From NCBI GenBank assembly GCA_014529385.2, contig CM043969.1:70377176-70439175 (forward strand): 62,000 nucleotides of DNA, read 5' to 3'. The notes below the pieces were generated by a model. That model worked only from the letters and a program-made list of their open reading frames with translations. It had not been told where the DNA came from and did no database searches. Source of the stretch: Adiantum capillus-veneris. Lineage: Eukaryota > Streptophyta > Polypodiopsida > Polypodiales > Pteridaceae. The translations under genes were made by a program, and so were the position numbers. Positions 44,191-54,837 of the stretch are shown here, piece by piece (position 1 is the first letter of the stretch; every line of letters begins with the position of its first letter).

Positions 44191-45387
44191 ACTGCGAGTC
44201 CAACATCACAGAGGTGCTAGAGAGAGAGAGAGAGAGAGAGAGAGGTCGAGCACATAAAGGCAGTCGGCCAGTCACCCTCAACCGTGGCTAAACTTGCCAT
44301 CTTGAGCACATGAGGCCAGTCGTTCACAGAATTCACCTCCGCCAGCACATAAAGGCGTTGTCTCTGCTTCGTGCTGAAATATTGCCAAAAACATGGCTCG
44401 CTGGCTGGCTGGGAAACCTAGGCCCCGATTTTTCTAATCTCGCCTCCAGCCCCAGCCATCCAAGAACGGGTCACCACGTCAGTCCATGCTCCTGTAACAA
44501 GGCAGTTGGCTGGCCGGCTGCCTTTATGTCCTCATCACGAGAGAGAGAGAGAGAGAGAAGTCACAAGCAGAGAGAACGAGAGAGAGCCCAAGAGTGAGAA
44601 GCTCGTGTTTGCAGAAGTGGCTGCTCGAAAAAAACCTAGGTTTAGTGTAATCCCACCTACAAATTTTGAAATTTACCTCTAGAAATTTTAGTTTTGAAGG
44701 TGAGAAAACCTACAAAATTTTGAAAAAATTTAGTGTAATTTGGTGTAAAAACCTTCAAATTTTGTCAATTTACCTCTGTTGTTTCAAATATGTAGGTTTG
44801 CCAAGTTTTAGGAAAAAAGTTTTTTTTCGAGCACTGTGTTGGAGGCGATTTTCTCCTTTTGCGTGGAAGGGTCATGGATGTCCTCCACGGGTACGCCCTC
44901 ACTTTGCATCATATCCTGCTCCCAAACAGTGAATGCGACCCTGGTACGATTCCACCTGGAAAAACAACAAAAAATGCAAGGAAAGACGAAGCAAAATCGG
45001 CATGAAGAGATGCAGCTATGGATCTGAAGGATGTAGAGAGGGAGAAAGACATACCATGGTAACAGAGGGTGAGGCACAGGAGGGAAGCTTGAGGAGGAAG
45101 GGATGCTGTCAGCGTGAGGAAGATGGCGTCTTGGGTAGTGGTAGAGATATGGAAGAAGACTTTCTTTCCCTCTCAGAACTTGCCAGGGATCGAACATTTG
45201 GGACAAGGAAGTCGCAACAACTGCACAACTCAAGCGAGGGCAAGCGTGTGGTATGAATAGCCCTTAAGTTTAAAGCTCTTTGTTTTAACCTGCTCAGAGT
45301 GCCCATGCGCAGGATATTTGCCTCTTAAAGGCATAGGATAAAGGGGCCAATATAAGGCACCCTAAGTCTCTAGCCCTCTACATTGAA
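44191..45387. other. Low-complexity region, no gene
   Basis: GA runs at 44219-44244 and 44538-44560, a stretch rich in AAATTTT words (44640-44830) and several frames without motifs. The 141-codon minus-strand ORF at 44808-45233 is Ser/Pro/Phe-rich and has no second copy or domain; I do not call it a gene. Confidence 0.5.
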
Positions 45388-45530
45388 AGAATGGCCTCAC
45401 TTGGTGAAACCTTTGTGATGTAACCCCAAGGTTGAGGGTTCGAGGCTCATGGGTTGCGTTATCTTGGGTGTATTCTCTTCCTTTATTGGGGCGGGTGGTT
45501 CCCAGGGTTGCCTCTCGCGGTTGTAATGTA
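45388..45530 (+). mobile_element. Possible tRNA-derived SINE
   Basis: An A-box-like TGGCCTCACTTGG (45393) is followed about 40 bases later by a B-box-like GGTTCGAGGCTC (45438), the internal polymerase III promoter of tRNAs and tRNA-derived SINEs. The region between cannot form a normal tRNA by eye. A 3' region with GTTGTAATGTACATC follows. No second copy in the window and no sure target duplication, so this is tentative. Confidence 0.4.
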
Positions 45531-45548
45531 CATCAATGTACAATTGTA

Positions 45549-45668
45549 AATACACAAGGATCTAGATGAGAAGAAAGAGTTTGAAAAGCTACTAAACAAT
45601 GCACGCACATACAAGGATCTAGATGAGAAGAAAGAGTTTGAAAAGCTACTAAACAATGCATGCACATG
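45549..45668 (+). repeat. 60-bp tandem duplication, coding-like
   Basis: Two units start at about 45549 and 45609. Translated in one frame they give DLDEKKEFEKLLNNA twice, a charged helix. The flanking frame soon meets stops. It may be a relic of a repeat-containing protein. The remainder up to 46230 has no supported feature. Confidence 0.7.
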
Positions 45669-46230
45669 CAAAGATTGGGAAACTTATTATAGATTACAAT
45701 GATTGGTATCATGGGTGCAAGAGAAGATCTTGATCATGCCATTGGTGTTGCTATTGAGTTTGCATATGAAGAAGAAGAAGAGAAGAGTGACTTGGATGAT
45801 GTGCAAGAAGACAACAATAAATAAATGAGGGTGCAAATGTGGAGACAAAGCCTATGCAGATGGTGGTATTGATGATCATGATGTTGAGAGGCTAATGAGG
45901 GTCTGAATGTCCAAGATAGTGATGCCTAGTGGCTATATAAAAGAAGATTAGTCAAGTTTATGGTAGCATCGACCCCAACATATCTAGAAGCTTGTTGAAC
46001 AAGTCTTAAAGATGTTAGCTAAGGGAGAGGACAGAGGTACCATATCTTCTCATTGGTATAGCTATCTTAGTTTGCTAGTGGAGTAAATCAACTCTTTGAA
46101 ATACCGAGAACAACACCCTAGTGTGAAAGATTCTTTAATTGGCTTGTTAGGCCATGTGTCTTATGTAATCGGGGGCTACCTCTATTGTATACGCTTATGT
46201 TTGACCTCTAAAAACCCGTCTCTTGTACAC

Positions 46231-47132
46231 TCACGTGATACCATACAGAAATCCATAGTGAATCCCCCGGGCCAATGGAAGCAGGTTGTCATCTGTAGCT
46301 TCTGGTGTAGGATCAAGGGGGAACTCCATCTTGGTGCATATGAGGCTAAGACACTCATCTAGTAGGACACCAAAAGCATTTTCCAAATCATGTAAAAATA
46401 AATATTCTTCATCTTCTATAATTATGTTGTTGAGAAGGCTAATCTCCACTTGGAAAATTGTAGCAGGGTCACGACTCTAAGGATCAGGCACCTTGGAGGT
46501 GCCAGCAATCTACTCTCTCACTGCAACTACTTCTTCCAAGCCGTGGGTATATTTGGCAGCTTGCAGTCCTTGCTCACTTTGGACATCTATAGGGGCGGCC
46601 TTGGGATCTTTACAATCCGGTAGCACCCCACCCAATGCCAGATGTGGGATCTCCATCTCCTCCAAGGAGGGCTCCTCGATGACGAGGAAGAAGAGAGTGG
46701 CAATGTTGGACAAGAAAGATTGCCCAATTTTGCGCTTCTTGAAGGAATCTGCAACTTCCTTTGTCACTTGGCGGAAGTGGTTTGCCTCTTTTGCAATCGC
46801 CTCAAAGTGGGCTAGTCTCTTTGAAAATGCAGTGTCGCCCTTGTGGTTGTAGCAAAGCAAATCACATGGCAACCACAACATGGCGTTGTCGTCAAAGTTC
46901 ACAGCATACTTGAGTATATACACATGCATATACTCTATGATGTCGTGAAAAGTGTCATTGTGGAGCTGCATGGTTATTTGTAAATCCACTGTGTGGGTAA
47001 AGAATCCGTGAAGATCATTGCGTCCAACATATTTGGTGTCCTCTAAGAAAAGAAGAAGCCGCGAAAGGGGGTGTGTGGCTCTTCCGACGTTGCTGCTGCG
47101 TGGGAGGAGGATGCGCTAGCATGTGCTGCCAT
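46231..47132 (-). pseudogene. Unrecognised ORF, about 300 codons, decayed
   Basis: It starts at 47132 (MAAHASASSSHAAATSEEPH, TPFRGFF) directly downstream of a CA run (47141-47171) on the minus strand. It shifts frame near 47050 to EDTKYVGRNDLHGFF, then continues QLHNDTFHDIIEYMHVYILK, DDNAMLWLPCDLLCYNHKGD and KRLAHFEAIAKEANHFRQ. After two TAG codons (about 46510 and 46480) the same frame reads IFQVEISLLNNIIIEDEEYL and LARGIHYGFLYGIT to the stop at 46231. I do not recognise it. The Ala/Ser-rich start after a CA run recalls the leader-plus-ORF layout of family X LTRs, but no LTR was identified here. Confidence 0.45.
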
Positions 47133-47137
47133 GGCAA

Positions 47138-47171
<34 letters not shown>

Positions 47172-47665
47172 TTTCTCTCTCTCACTCTCAAGTGTTGACA
47201 GAAAAATAAGAAGCCCCCTCCCCTTTACATACAACCCCCCCCCCCCCTCTCCACCCCGCCACGGCCAGCTGCAGAAAAAGATACCATCCCAAAGCTCTTT
47301 GATATACATACAAACACACATGGGTGCGCACACAAACACCCAAACAAAATCTAGAAAACTTAATCAATGAAGGTGATACTATAATGACAAAAAAGTTTTG
47401 AATTTCCATTAAATAGAATGCTTTACAACGTGGCATTAGGGCCGGTTACAATGATCTATCAAATAAACTTAAAGACAGTGCACCGCCAACCCTCCACTCC
47501 TCTTGCACTTTCATGGCTGCCTCCATCTGCCTACCAATCTGAAACAACAAAAATGCTTTTGATAAGACTAACAATTGGCACACGTAGATAACATATAAAT
47601 GAAACTGACCTTTTGCCGATTGAGACAAAAGTAAGCATCTTTGATTTCTTCGTAGCCCAAGATAA
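47133..47665. other. CA microsatellite, C run and non-coding DNA
   Basis: A (GT)n run at 47140-47171 and a C run near 47235-47247. The ORFs across them are compositional. 47350-47665 holds nothing I can name. Confidence 0.6.
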
Positions 47666-48862
47666 TCAAGTGTTCCCGTATGTTGGTGAGTTTCCAGTGT
47701 TCACTAACACAATCTCAGAAACACCATTTGACAAAGTAATGGGCATGTCGAATGTCACAAAATTAGCAACACTAGATTGTAAGGGTAGACACTTTCCACT
47801 CTTACACATCCAACGCTCATAGTGGAAACGTAGGTACAAAGTACTGCGCACTTTCAAATATCGTATACCTATACCTAAGCCCCCACCTTAAACTTGTATT
47901 TATCTCCTTGGTGCACTCTTTCAACCATTCCCAATTATCTCCAAATACGAGTTTTAGTGCTTCATCCATGACATTCTTGCTACAAAACATAGTAGGTGTG
48001 ACAGTGAATGGCAATGTCTTGAACATGTGTACAAAAACATGCACAGAGCAGCACCGAGCCCTACTGATATGGTAGCCTTCCCAAATTTTAATGAAGAGAA
48101 AATATCGGAAAGCATCTTCTCCTTTACTGAGAAGAATGACCACGCATTGGGTTGTGGCCATTCTGGACAGGCTCAATAATGAAGGTTTGTCAACAACAAT
48201 GATCTTACCATATCCATCCTTCGAGGCCGGCACTACATGCATGTGTGAGTGGAAGAAGATTTTGTGTTGCAGGAGAATCGAAGGTGGCGAGTTAGGAAGC
48301 ATCATAACACCAATGTTGGCATGAAGAGCGTTGAAGGTTCCTGTGAGACTCTTGATTGGTTGTTCCTCAACAAAGTCGGATGGGAACATATCTATGACAA
48401 CACCAAAACTATCAAGTCAAAAACAAATAACAAGCGTTTACAATCAGCAATCAAAAATGTTTTACGACTTACAATGTATTGGGAAATCTCTTGAGCTTCC
48501 ATTCCTCAAGCGTTTACAATCAGCAACCAAAAATGTTTTACGACTTACGATGTGTTGGGAAATCTCTTGAGCTTCTATCCCTCAACCGCATGGAATGCCA
48601 AGAATACACATGTTGAACAATGTCCATTGTGCCATTGACTCTATGGTTCTTGAAACCAAGAAGTCTCCCCTTCCAATGTTCGTCAAGGTTGTCACAGTTT
48701 CGAACTCAGAGGCCCGATAGCTATACAGGTTACATGAAGATCCAAGATCCTTTAGAAAACACTTGCAGCACACACTCCCCACCAGAATCCCTAGTGCTAT
48801 GCAAGCAAACCGCCTCTATCTCATCCTTCGGCTTCCTTGAAGTGGAGGTGGTTGACATGGTA
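47666..48862 (-). pseudogene. Unrecognised gene family, copy B (broken)
   Basis: Minus-strand homologue of copy A (15304-16343). It starts MSTTSTSRKPKDEIEAVCLH, then VFSKGSWIFM, WKGRLLGFKNH, IVQHV. After a 76-bp tandem duplication (48431-48582) it continues FPSDFVEEQPIKSLTGTFNA, IFFHSHMHVVPASKDGYGK and RMATTQCVVILLSKGEDAF, then IKIWEGYHISRARCC and VFVHMFKTLPFTVTPTMFCS. A frameshift near 47860 leads to the C-terminal core GLGIGIRYLK, TLYLRFHYERWMCKSGKC. Copy B shows that the stop at 15397 in copy A was originally Gln. The 190-codon open stretch (47817-48389) is the longest intact part. Function unknown; no catalytic or membrane signature seen. Confidence 0.7.
48431..48582. repeat. 76-bp tandem duplication in copy B
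   Basis: Units begin CAAGCGTTTACAATCAGCAA at 48431 and 48507 and differ at a few bases. The duplication interrupts the coding region of copy B between its second and third conserved blocks and has no counterpart in copy A. Confidence 0.9.
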
Positions 48863-48929
48863 GCACCAGAAGAAGAAGAGTTGTGGTGTTAGAGAGAGAG
48901 AGGCATGTTGCTTCAAGAATGAAATGAGA

Positions 48930-49199
48930 AGGAATGGTTGAATGGGAAACAAGGGGAGAAGAAGTAGTTCAAATGAATGGTGTGGATGAAAGGTGGAGAC
49001 AGGTCGTGCAACTATGGAAAGCTTCCATTTATGATGCAGCTATGGAAAGCTTGGTGGGAGGGGGGATGGTGGATCAATGGGGAGCAAGGGGAGAAGAAGT
49101 AGTTCAAAGGGATGCTATGGATGAAAGAGGGAGACAAGTGGTGCAACTATGGAAAGCTTCCTTATGTGCTACAACTATGGAAAGCTTGGAGGCAGAACA
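48930..49199. repeat. 135-bp tandem duplication upstream of copy B
   Basis: Two units (anchor GAAGTAGTTCAAA at about 48961 and 49096) with moderate divergence. Each contains GGAGACA, GTGCAACTATGGAAAGCTTC and a second AACTATGGAAAGCTTGG. The open plus-strand frame across it is probably fortuitous. It lies in what would be the 5' region of copy B. 49200-49924 has only purine-rich simple sequence (49640-49680). Confidence 0.8.
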
Positions 49200-49924
49200 A
49201 GAAAGATAAGAAAGAAGAGGTAGAATAGAGGGTTCTGCGGAGAAATATAGATTTTGGTCAAAGAAAATAGTTTTTTGATCATGTATCTGGTTAGGAGAGC
49301 TTTTGGAGAGTGAAAAGTGAGGTTTAGAGATTTAAAAAAAAGAAAAAGAAATTGTAGGGTTACTTTATGGGCGCCCATGGAAATGGAGGAAAAGAATCCC
49401 CTTCCCCCTTTCCCCCTTCTCTCTCTTACTAGGGGACAAATCTATAATGAGGGGAACAAATAGGCCCCCATGCCCCTACTACCCTACCTTTTGAGAGGGT
49501 ATACATGTGGCCACCACCCTCTTTCTATTGGTCCATGCTTAATCACCCCTTAAGCTAAAGGGCCCTTTTGGGATTCATATTTTTCCTAATGGAGAGCGTG
49601 CTGCGCACCTCCTAGAGCTGATTACTACACCGACACGGCTAGAGAGAAGAGAGGAGAGGAGAGAAGAAGAAAAAAAAGCACTAGGTGCAATCTCCCCCCG
49701 TGCAAGAGTGACCGTTTTCCTCTTGCACGTATTTGATTTATAGATTTCTTGAACGGTCAAAGTGAGTACAAACTGGCCGGTCGGTCATAAATGGCCAAAG
49801 CTCATAAAGAGCACTTAAATCATAAAATGTACATAAACTGTATATCCTTTCGCTTAGTCCAATGACAGCTGATGCTTTTGCCACCTGTCACCTGCAATAA
49901 ATAGGTAAATATCAATTCCATTAC

Positions 49925-50700
49925 ACTTGCAACGTTTTAATATGCAAGGGGGAAGGCTACATTGAGTATCCCAATGCAAGAATATTTTAAACTTAGTAAG
50001 AATGACGTTCCCATGTCTGATGCTGAGAAAGAAAAAATGGCCAAGGTGTCATATTCTTCAACAGTCGGTAATCTTATGTACGCCATGGTAGCCATGAGAA
50101 TGCACATTGCTTTTGCAGTGGGAATGGTTATCAGATTCATAGAAAATCTTGACAAAAAGAACTAGGAAGCAGTGAGATCATCTTGAGATATCTGAAAGGT
50201 ATGGAAAACAAGTGCTTACGCTTTGGGAATAGTGATGCATCCATTGTGGGTTACACAGATGCGGATTATGCAGGTTGTGTAGACAGTTGAAGATACACAT
50301 TTGTCTATGTTTTCCTCTTTGCTCGAGCAACCGTGTCATGGAGATCATGTCTCCAAAATTGTACGTCATCTTCCACCCACACACGCAGAGTATGTGGTAG
50401 TTTCTGATACTAGCAAGAAAGATGTGTGGTTAGCTCGTCTAGTGGGAGATCTTGGCATTACTCACTCTAGTGTTGCATTATTGTGATAGTCAGAGTGCAA
50501 TTGCATTAGTAAAGAACCCTATGTTTCATTCCAAGTCAAAACACCTAGAAGTCCGTTATCATGTGATACACAACATATTGGCTAGCAAGCGCATTGAGCT
50601 AGTCGAGGTTAATATGGATGACAACTCTATAGATGCTCTCACAAAGAGCCTACCCTCGGAGCGGTTTGCATATTGCATGGAGATGATGGGTGTAGGGTGA
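49925..50700 (+). pseudogene. Ty1/copia RT tail and RNase H, broken
   Basis: RFNMQ near 49935 is followed by IPMQEYFKLSKNDVPMSDAE, KVSYSSTVGNLMYAMVAMRM and HIAFAVGMVIRFIENLDKKN. After frameshifts come GYTDADYAGCVD (RNase H Asp region), HYCDSQSAIALVKNPMFHSK, HLEVRYHVIHNI and DALTKSLPSERFAYCMEMMG. This is the standard C-terminal end of a copia polyprotein. Gag, protease, integrase and most of RT are missing to the left. Confidence 0.85.
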
Positions 50701-50766
50701 AGCCACTTGTATGCTTCACAGTTGTACAAAATGTACCTACGTAGCCACTTAGTCCATATTGGCCTT

Positions 50767-51545
50767 CAAGTGGGAGTTTGTTAGGTTTCAGGCCAATCGA
50801 CCGAACACCCATCACACTAATCATACTAACTTTATCTATTCTTTTGATCATATAGAACAATAAGGAGTAGTGAGGTATTATCCCAATCCTCACTAAGAGC
50901 TCTACCAACACTATGTGTCTGCACTCCGCATGCACCGCACACTCTTCAGTAGCTTTTTAGAACATTGTTGCTTCTCATTCCAACGATGAACATTTTTGAA
51001 ATGTTACATCAAGGGAAACATTCTATGCCATGGAAGGCGTGGTGTTTGAGATGCTTAACATAGGCAAAGACAGGAGGTGATTCCCGTAGCGGCCTCAAGC
51101 GACTTCAATGAACCAAGATCAAATCATGGCTATGGAAAGTGGATTGGCCAACACCCAACTAGCAGCCTATGCACGACAGGAGTTCTCAAGGAAACCGTCA
51201 ATTTGTTTGGCTTGCGATTGTGAATCCAAAAGAAAATGTATGAGTTCGTTACAGGACAGAGGCAAAGGCACGCTTGATGAGGATGATAGAACTAGTGCTC
51301 AATTAGTTGTCTTGGTACCCACGAGGTTCAAGAGCTATTGTTATAAATGCGAGAAGATGCTTTGTTTGGATCGGGAATGCAAAGCCAATGGAAAAATTAG
51401 GAACTCATCAGAGGGCAAAGGCAAAGGCAAGTTGTTTTGAGATAAAGGTAATAAAGAATTGATAGAGTAGATCGGCATGGCATATGTGGTGGCGACCACA
51501 ATGACAACGATAATAAATTTCTAGTTAGGTTATCACAACATGCTT

Positions 51546-51589
<44 letters not shown>

Positions 51590-52260
51590 CTTGTGAGTGG
51601 GAGAGAGGGGCAAAATGAAGCTCCCTACAAATGATTTGGATCCATATGTTGAAGTTCAAGTTATCGGCATTTGAACACGTGGATCGGAGTTCAATGCACA
51701 TGCATCTGGAGAGGAACCAACTTTACCTATCTAAAACACTATGGGTAAGTGCACCAATCCATTGTTGTTGGCTAGATTATGGACATAGTCTGTTTTAAAC
51801 TTCATTGCCTAGGAAAGTTTGGACATGATGTGTTCACAGTTCATGAATGGGGATTCTTGGATGTAGTGTGTTCTACAGTATGAGGCAACTGATGCTCAAG
51901 ATGACATTCTTGTAAGGTAAAAAATTGGAGGTAGCATAACCGAGGTGTACCCAATTGGAGGCTTCCTTTGGGGTGTCTATGGTAGCTTCTTCATCGAGTT
52001 GGTCTCACTATTTATGTCCAATATGAGCTGCAGTTTAATAGCATCTTAAGTGAATAGCCCTATGTGATCCCAATATTTATTTTGGCTTTAGGTATTTACT
52101 TTACTTATTTGTCAAATCTTGGGTAGGTCAATTTGCTAAGGTGACTATATAAGCACACCTAGCCCCCATTGTATAGATAATCAATTTCATTGCTAAGGTT
52201 GGTTGGTTCAGAAGTCTTCTCTCCTGCTTCCGCATCATCGACTATGGTAGAACCGCCGGC
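50767..52260 (+). mobile_element. Copia polypurine tract and 3' LTR (end uncertain)
   Basis: AAGTGGGAG (50768-50776) is a typical copia polypurine tract, and an LTR start TGTTAGGTTTCAGG follows at 50779. A TATA-like CTATATAAGC with the following AATTTCATTGCTAAGG (52146-52195) resembles the promoter and leader part of a copia LTR, so the LTR may extend to about 52235 with an insertion (Cys-rich ORF and GA run, 51100-51590) inside it. No second LTR is available to prove the end. Confidence 0.5.
51108..51440 (+). CDS. Cys-rich ORF, 110 codons, unrecognised
   Basis: The open frame contains ICLACDCESKRKC and later YCYKCEKMLCLDREC. The second cluster has the spacing of a zinc ribbon (CxxCxxxxCxxxxC). 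The C-terminal zinc-binding tail of piggyBac-type transposases looks broadly similar, but the catalytic domain is absent, so this is only a possibility. A GA run follows at 51549-51589. Confidence 0.3.
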   Translation: MNQDQIMAMESGLANTQLAAYARQEFSRKPSICLACDCESKRKCMSSLQDRGKGTLDEDDRTSAQLVVLVPTRFKSYCYKCEKMLCLDRECKANGKIRNSSEGKGKGKLF

Positions 52261-52270
52261 CAATGGAGAT

Positions 52271-52271
52271 G

Positions 52272-52337
<66 letters not shown>
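52271..52337 (+). repeat. (GA)n microsatellite upstream of PPR gene
   Basis: About 33 GA units with one interruption, ending 274 bases before the chosen PPR start codon. GA runs are common in plant 5' regions and bind BPC-type factors; a regulatory role here is speculation. Confidence 0.85.
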
Positions 52338-52340
<3 letters not shown>

Positions 52341-52611
52341 CACACTAACAATAGAGGGGAGAGAGGTAGGAGAATCTCCCCAGATTCTCTTTACAAGGGC
52401 ATTTAACAGATCAAACTTGTGCATTTCTTGCGCATGCGATGGTTTCTGTGTGTGACATCCCGAAATCACACTCCGTTTAACTGTTACCATCCGATCATTG
52501 CTACCCAGCATGCAGTGAGGAGCTGCTGTGAGTTCATGGCGCGGAGGAGTACATACAATCCACCTTGAGCCGTTGGCACCCTGTGATCATGGAGAAGACT
52601 GGAGGCAATGA

Positions 52612-54837
52612 TTGCTGCACGGGCTATTCCATCAGCAGGATATTCTACAGGTTTTCATGATTCACAATGGTAGTACCCTCAAGTCGCCAAATGATGCTAC
52701 TCTTGTGAACCTTCTCAAATCTCTTTCCAAGCAAAAAGATCTCTGCAGTGCTGCCAAAGTGCATGCAGATATCCTCCAATGCGGTTTGCATACACAAAAT
52801 GTTTTCATTGGCACTGCTCTAGTGAGTTTGTATGCCAAATGTGGCGCATTCTCAAGGGCACAACAAGTATTTGATGACCTTCCTTTGCCAAACATCGTCA
52901 CTTGGAATGCTTTAATTGTAGGGTATGCCCAACATGGGCACATTCTGAAGGCTTTTGCTTGTTTTGAACAAGTAAAATCCAAAGGCATTTCTCCTGATGG
53001 AGTCACATATCTTTGCATTTTGAAAGCTTGTTGCAGCGGGGACCGAATTGACAAGGGCATAGAAATACATAAACAGATAGCTGAAAACGGATGGCTGAGA
53101 AAGAGTACGATGCTTGGAAGTGCAGTGGTGGATATGTACGCCAAGTGTGGTGCTCTTATAAAGGCGCAACAGGTGTTTGATGAGCTTCCTTTCCGAAATG
53201 TAGTCTCTTGGACGGGGCTTATTGCAGGATATGTCCAACATGGGAGTAGCCAAAAAGCTGTTGATTGTTTTGAACGCATGCAAGATGAGGGCCTCTCTCC
53301 AAATTCATTTACATTTGCTTGCGTCCTAAAAGCGTGTGCAGAAACTGGAGCAGTTGAAAGGGGTAAAGAGATACATGACGAGATTGTCAGGAAAGATTTG
53401 CTCAAAAAGGATGTGGTGCTTGCCACTGCATTGGTGGACATGTATGCCAAATGTGGCGCACTCAACAGGGCTAGATTAGTGTTTGATGAGCTTCCTCTCC
53501 GCGATAGAGCCTTGTGGAATGTGCTTATAACAGGGTATTGCGAGCATGGGTGTGGCAAGCAAGCACTGGACATTTTCAACCAGATGAAAAATGAAGGCCT
53601 TTCTCCTGATGCAGTAACCTACTATTGGGCCTTGAAAGCCTGCGGCACCATAAGAGCAGCAGAAAAGGGAAGAGAGATACACGACACCATCGCCAAGGGA
53701 CCATGGGGAAAACACAGTGCTGTCCGCATGGCATTGGTGGACATGTATGCCAAGTGTGGTCTGCTTGTTAAGGCAGAGCAAGTGTTTGACGAGCTTCCAA
53801 CTCGGGACGCAAGCTTATGGAATGCACTCATTACCGGGTACTGTGAACTTGGCCGTTATGAAGAGGCGCTTGAACGTTATGAACAAATGAAATGTGAGGG
53901 CCTGTCTCCAGATACAGTGACCTTTGCCTGCATATTAAAAGCATGCTGCAGCATAGGAGCAGCTGAAAAGGGCGAGGAGTTATATGCACAAATTGTTGAA
54001 GAGGGACTCCTTAGAGAGGTTAGTGTGCTTGGTAGTGCTTTGGTGGGCATGTTTTCCAACTTTGGGGCATTTGACAGGGCAGAAGACGTTCTTAACAAGC
54101 TGCCTGTTCGGGATGTAGCCTCCTGGACTGCCCTTATTACAGGTTATTGTCAACATGGGCATGGCGAGGAAGCAATTGACTGTTTTGAAAAAATGAAACA
54201 TGAGGGTTGCTCTCCTGATGCTGTCACCTTTGTTTGCATATTGAAAGCATGTGGAAGAACTGGAGCAATCGAGAAGGGCAAAGAAGTTCACGCAGAGGTT
54301 GCCAGGGAAGGTTTGCTGGCAAAGGTTAGGGTGCTTGGGAATGCATTGGTGGATATGTATGCAAAATGTGGTGCACTTGTAAAGGCAAAAGAAGTGTTTG
54401 ACAAACTTCTCTTTCCAGACAAAGTTTCCTGGACTGCTTTAATAGGAGGATTTTGCCAACATGGACATGGTGAGGAGGCACTTTGCTACTTTGAGAAAAT
54501 GAAAGGGGAGGCTCTCACTCCAGATACAGTCACATTTGCTTGCATACTAAAAGCATGCAGCTCCATAGGAGCTGCTGATAAGGGCAAAATGTATTTTGAA
54601 AGTATGAGCTCTACATATGGCATCATCCCTGCAATGGAGCACCACACTTGTATGGTGGATCTTTTTGGCCGGGCAGGTCACCTTGACAAGGCAGTGGCCG
54701 TTATTGAGAGGATGGAAGTTCCCCATTTAGGATGGTCAGCTTTAATAAGTGCTTGCCGGAAGCGGGGAAATGTAAAGCTAGGAAGTTTGGCTTTTGAACA
54801 TGCTGTAAGTCCAGATGAAACTTTTGGTGGTACATAG
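52612..54837 (+). CDS. PLS-class pentatricopeptide-repeat protein, C-terminus missing
   Basis: Organelle-targeted RNA-binding protein family; PLS members usually specify C-to-U (in ferns also U-to-C) RNA editing sites. The 741-residue intronless frame is fully open. Repeats begin near residue 30 and form six P-L-S modules of about 101 residues, each with a variant of DMYAKCGALxKAQQVFDELP, SWTALITGYCQHGHGEEAL and GLSPDxVTFACILKAC. Module five is degenerate (GMFSNFGAFDRAEDVLNKLP). The final P2-L2-S2 region has HHTCMVDLFGRAGHLDKAVA and ALISACRKRGNVKLG, then the frame ends at DETFGGT, where E and DYW domains normally follow. No clear transit peptide precedes the repeats, so the true start may lie upstream or in another exon. 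It is the best candidate for a working host gene, unless the truncation makes it a pseudogene. Confidence 0.9.
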   Translation: MLHGLFHQQDILQVFMIHNGSTLKSPNDATLVNLLKSLSKQKDLCSAAKVHADILQCGLHTQNVFIGTALVSLYAKCGAFSRAQQVFDDLPLPNIVTWNALIVGYAQHGHILKAFACFEQVKSKGISPDGVTYLCILKACCSGDRIDKGIEIHKQIAENGWLRKSTMLGSAVVDMYAKCGALIKAQQVFDELPFRNVVSWTGLIAGYVQHGSSQKAVDCFERMQDEGLSPNSFTFACVLKACAETGAVERGKEIHDEIVRKDLLKKDVVLATALVDMYAKCGALNRARLVFDELPLRDRALWNVLITGYCEHGCGKQALDIFNQMKNEGLSPDAVTYYWALKACGTIRAAEKGREIHDTIAKGPWGKHSAVRMALVDMYAKCGLLVKAEQVFDELPTRDASLWNALITGYCELGRYEEALERYEQMKCEGLSPDTVTFACILKACCSIGAAEKGEELYAQIVEEGLLREVSVLGSALVGMFSNFGAFDRAEDVLNKLPVRDVASWTALITGYCQHGHGEEAIDCFEKMKHEGCSPDAVTFVCILKACGRTGAIEKGKEVHAEVAREGLLAKVRVLGNALVDMYAKCGALVKAKEVFDKLLFPDKVSWTALIGGFCQHGHGEEALCYFEKMKGEALTPDTVTFACILKACSSIGAADKGKMYFESMSSTYGIIPAMEHHTCMVDLFGRAGHLDKAVAVIERMEVPHLGWSALISACRKRGNVKLGSLAFEHAVSPDETFGGT

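Noticed and set aside
44808-45233. 141-codon minus-strand ORF as a gene
   Set aside because: Low-complexity Ser/Pro/Phe/Cys composition, no homologous copy and no motif.
52662-53579. 305-codon minus-strand ORF inside the PPR gene
   Set aside because: Antisense shadow of the repetitive PPR coding sequence; no known domain, and repeats in step with the sense modules.
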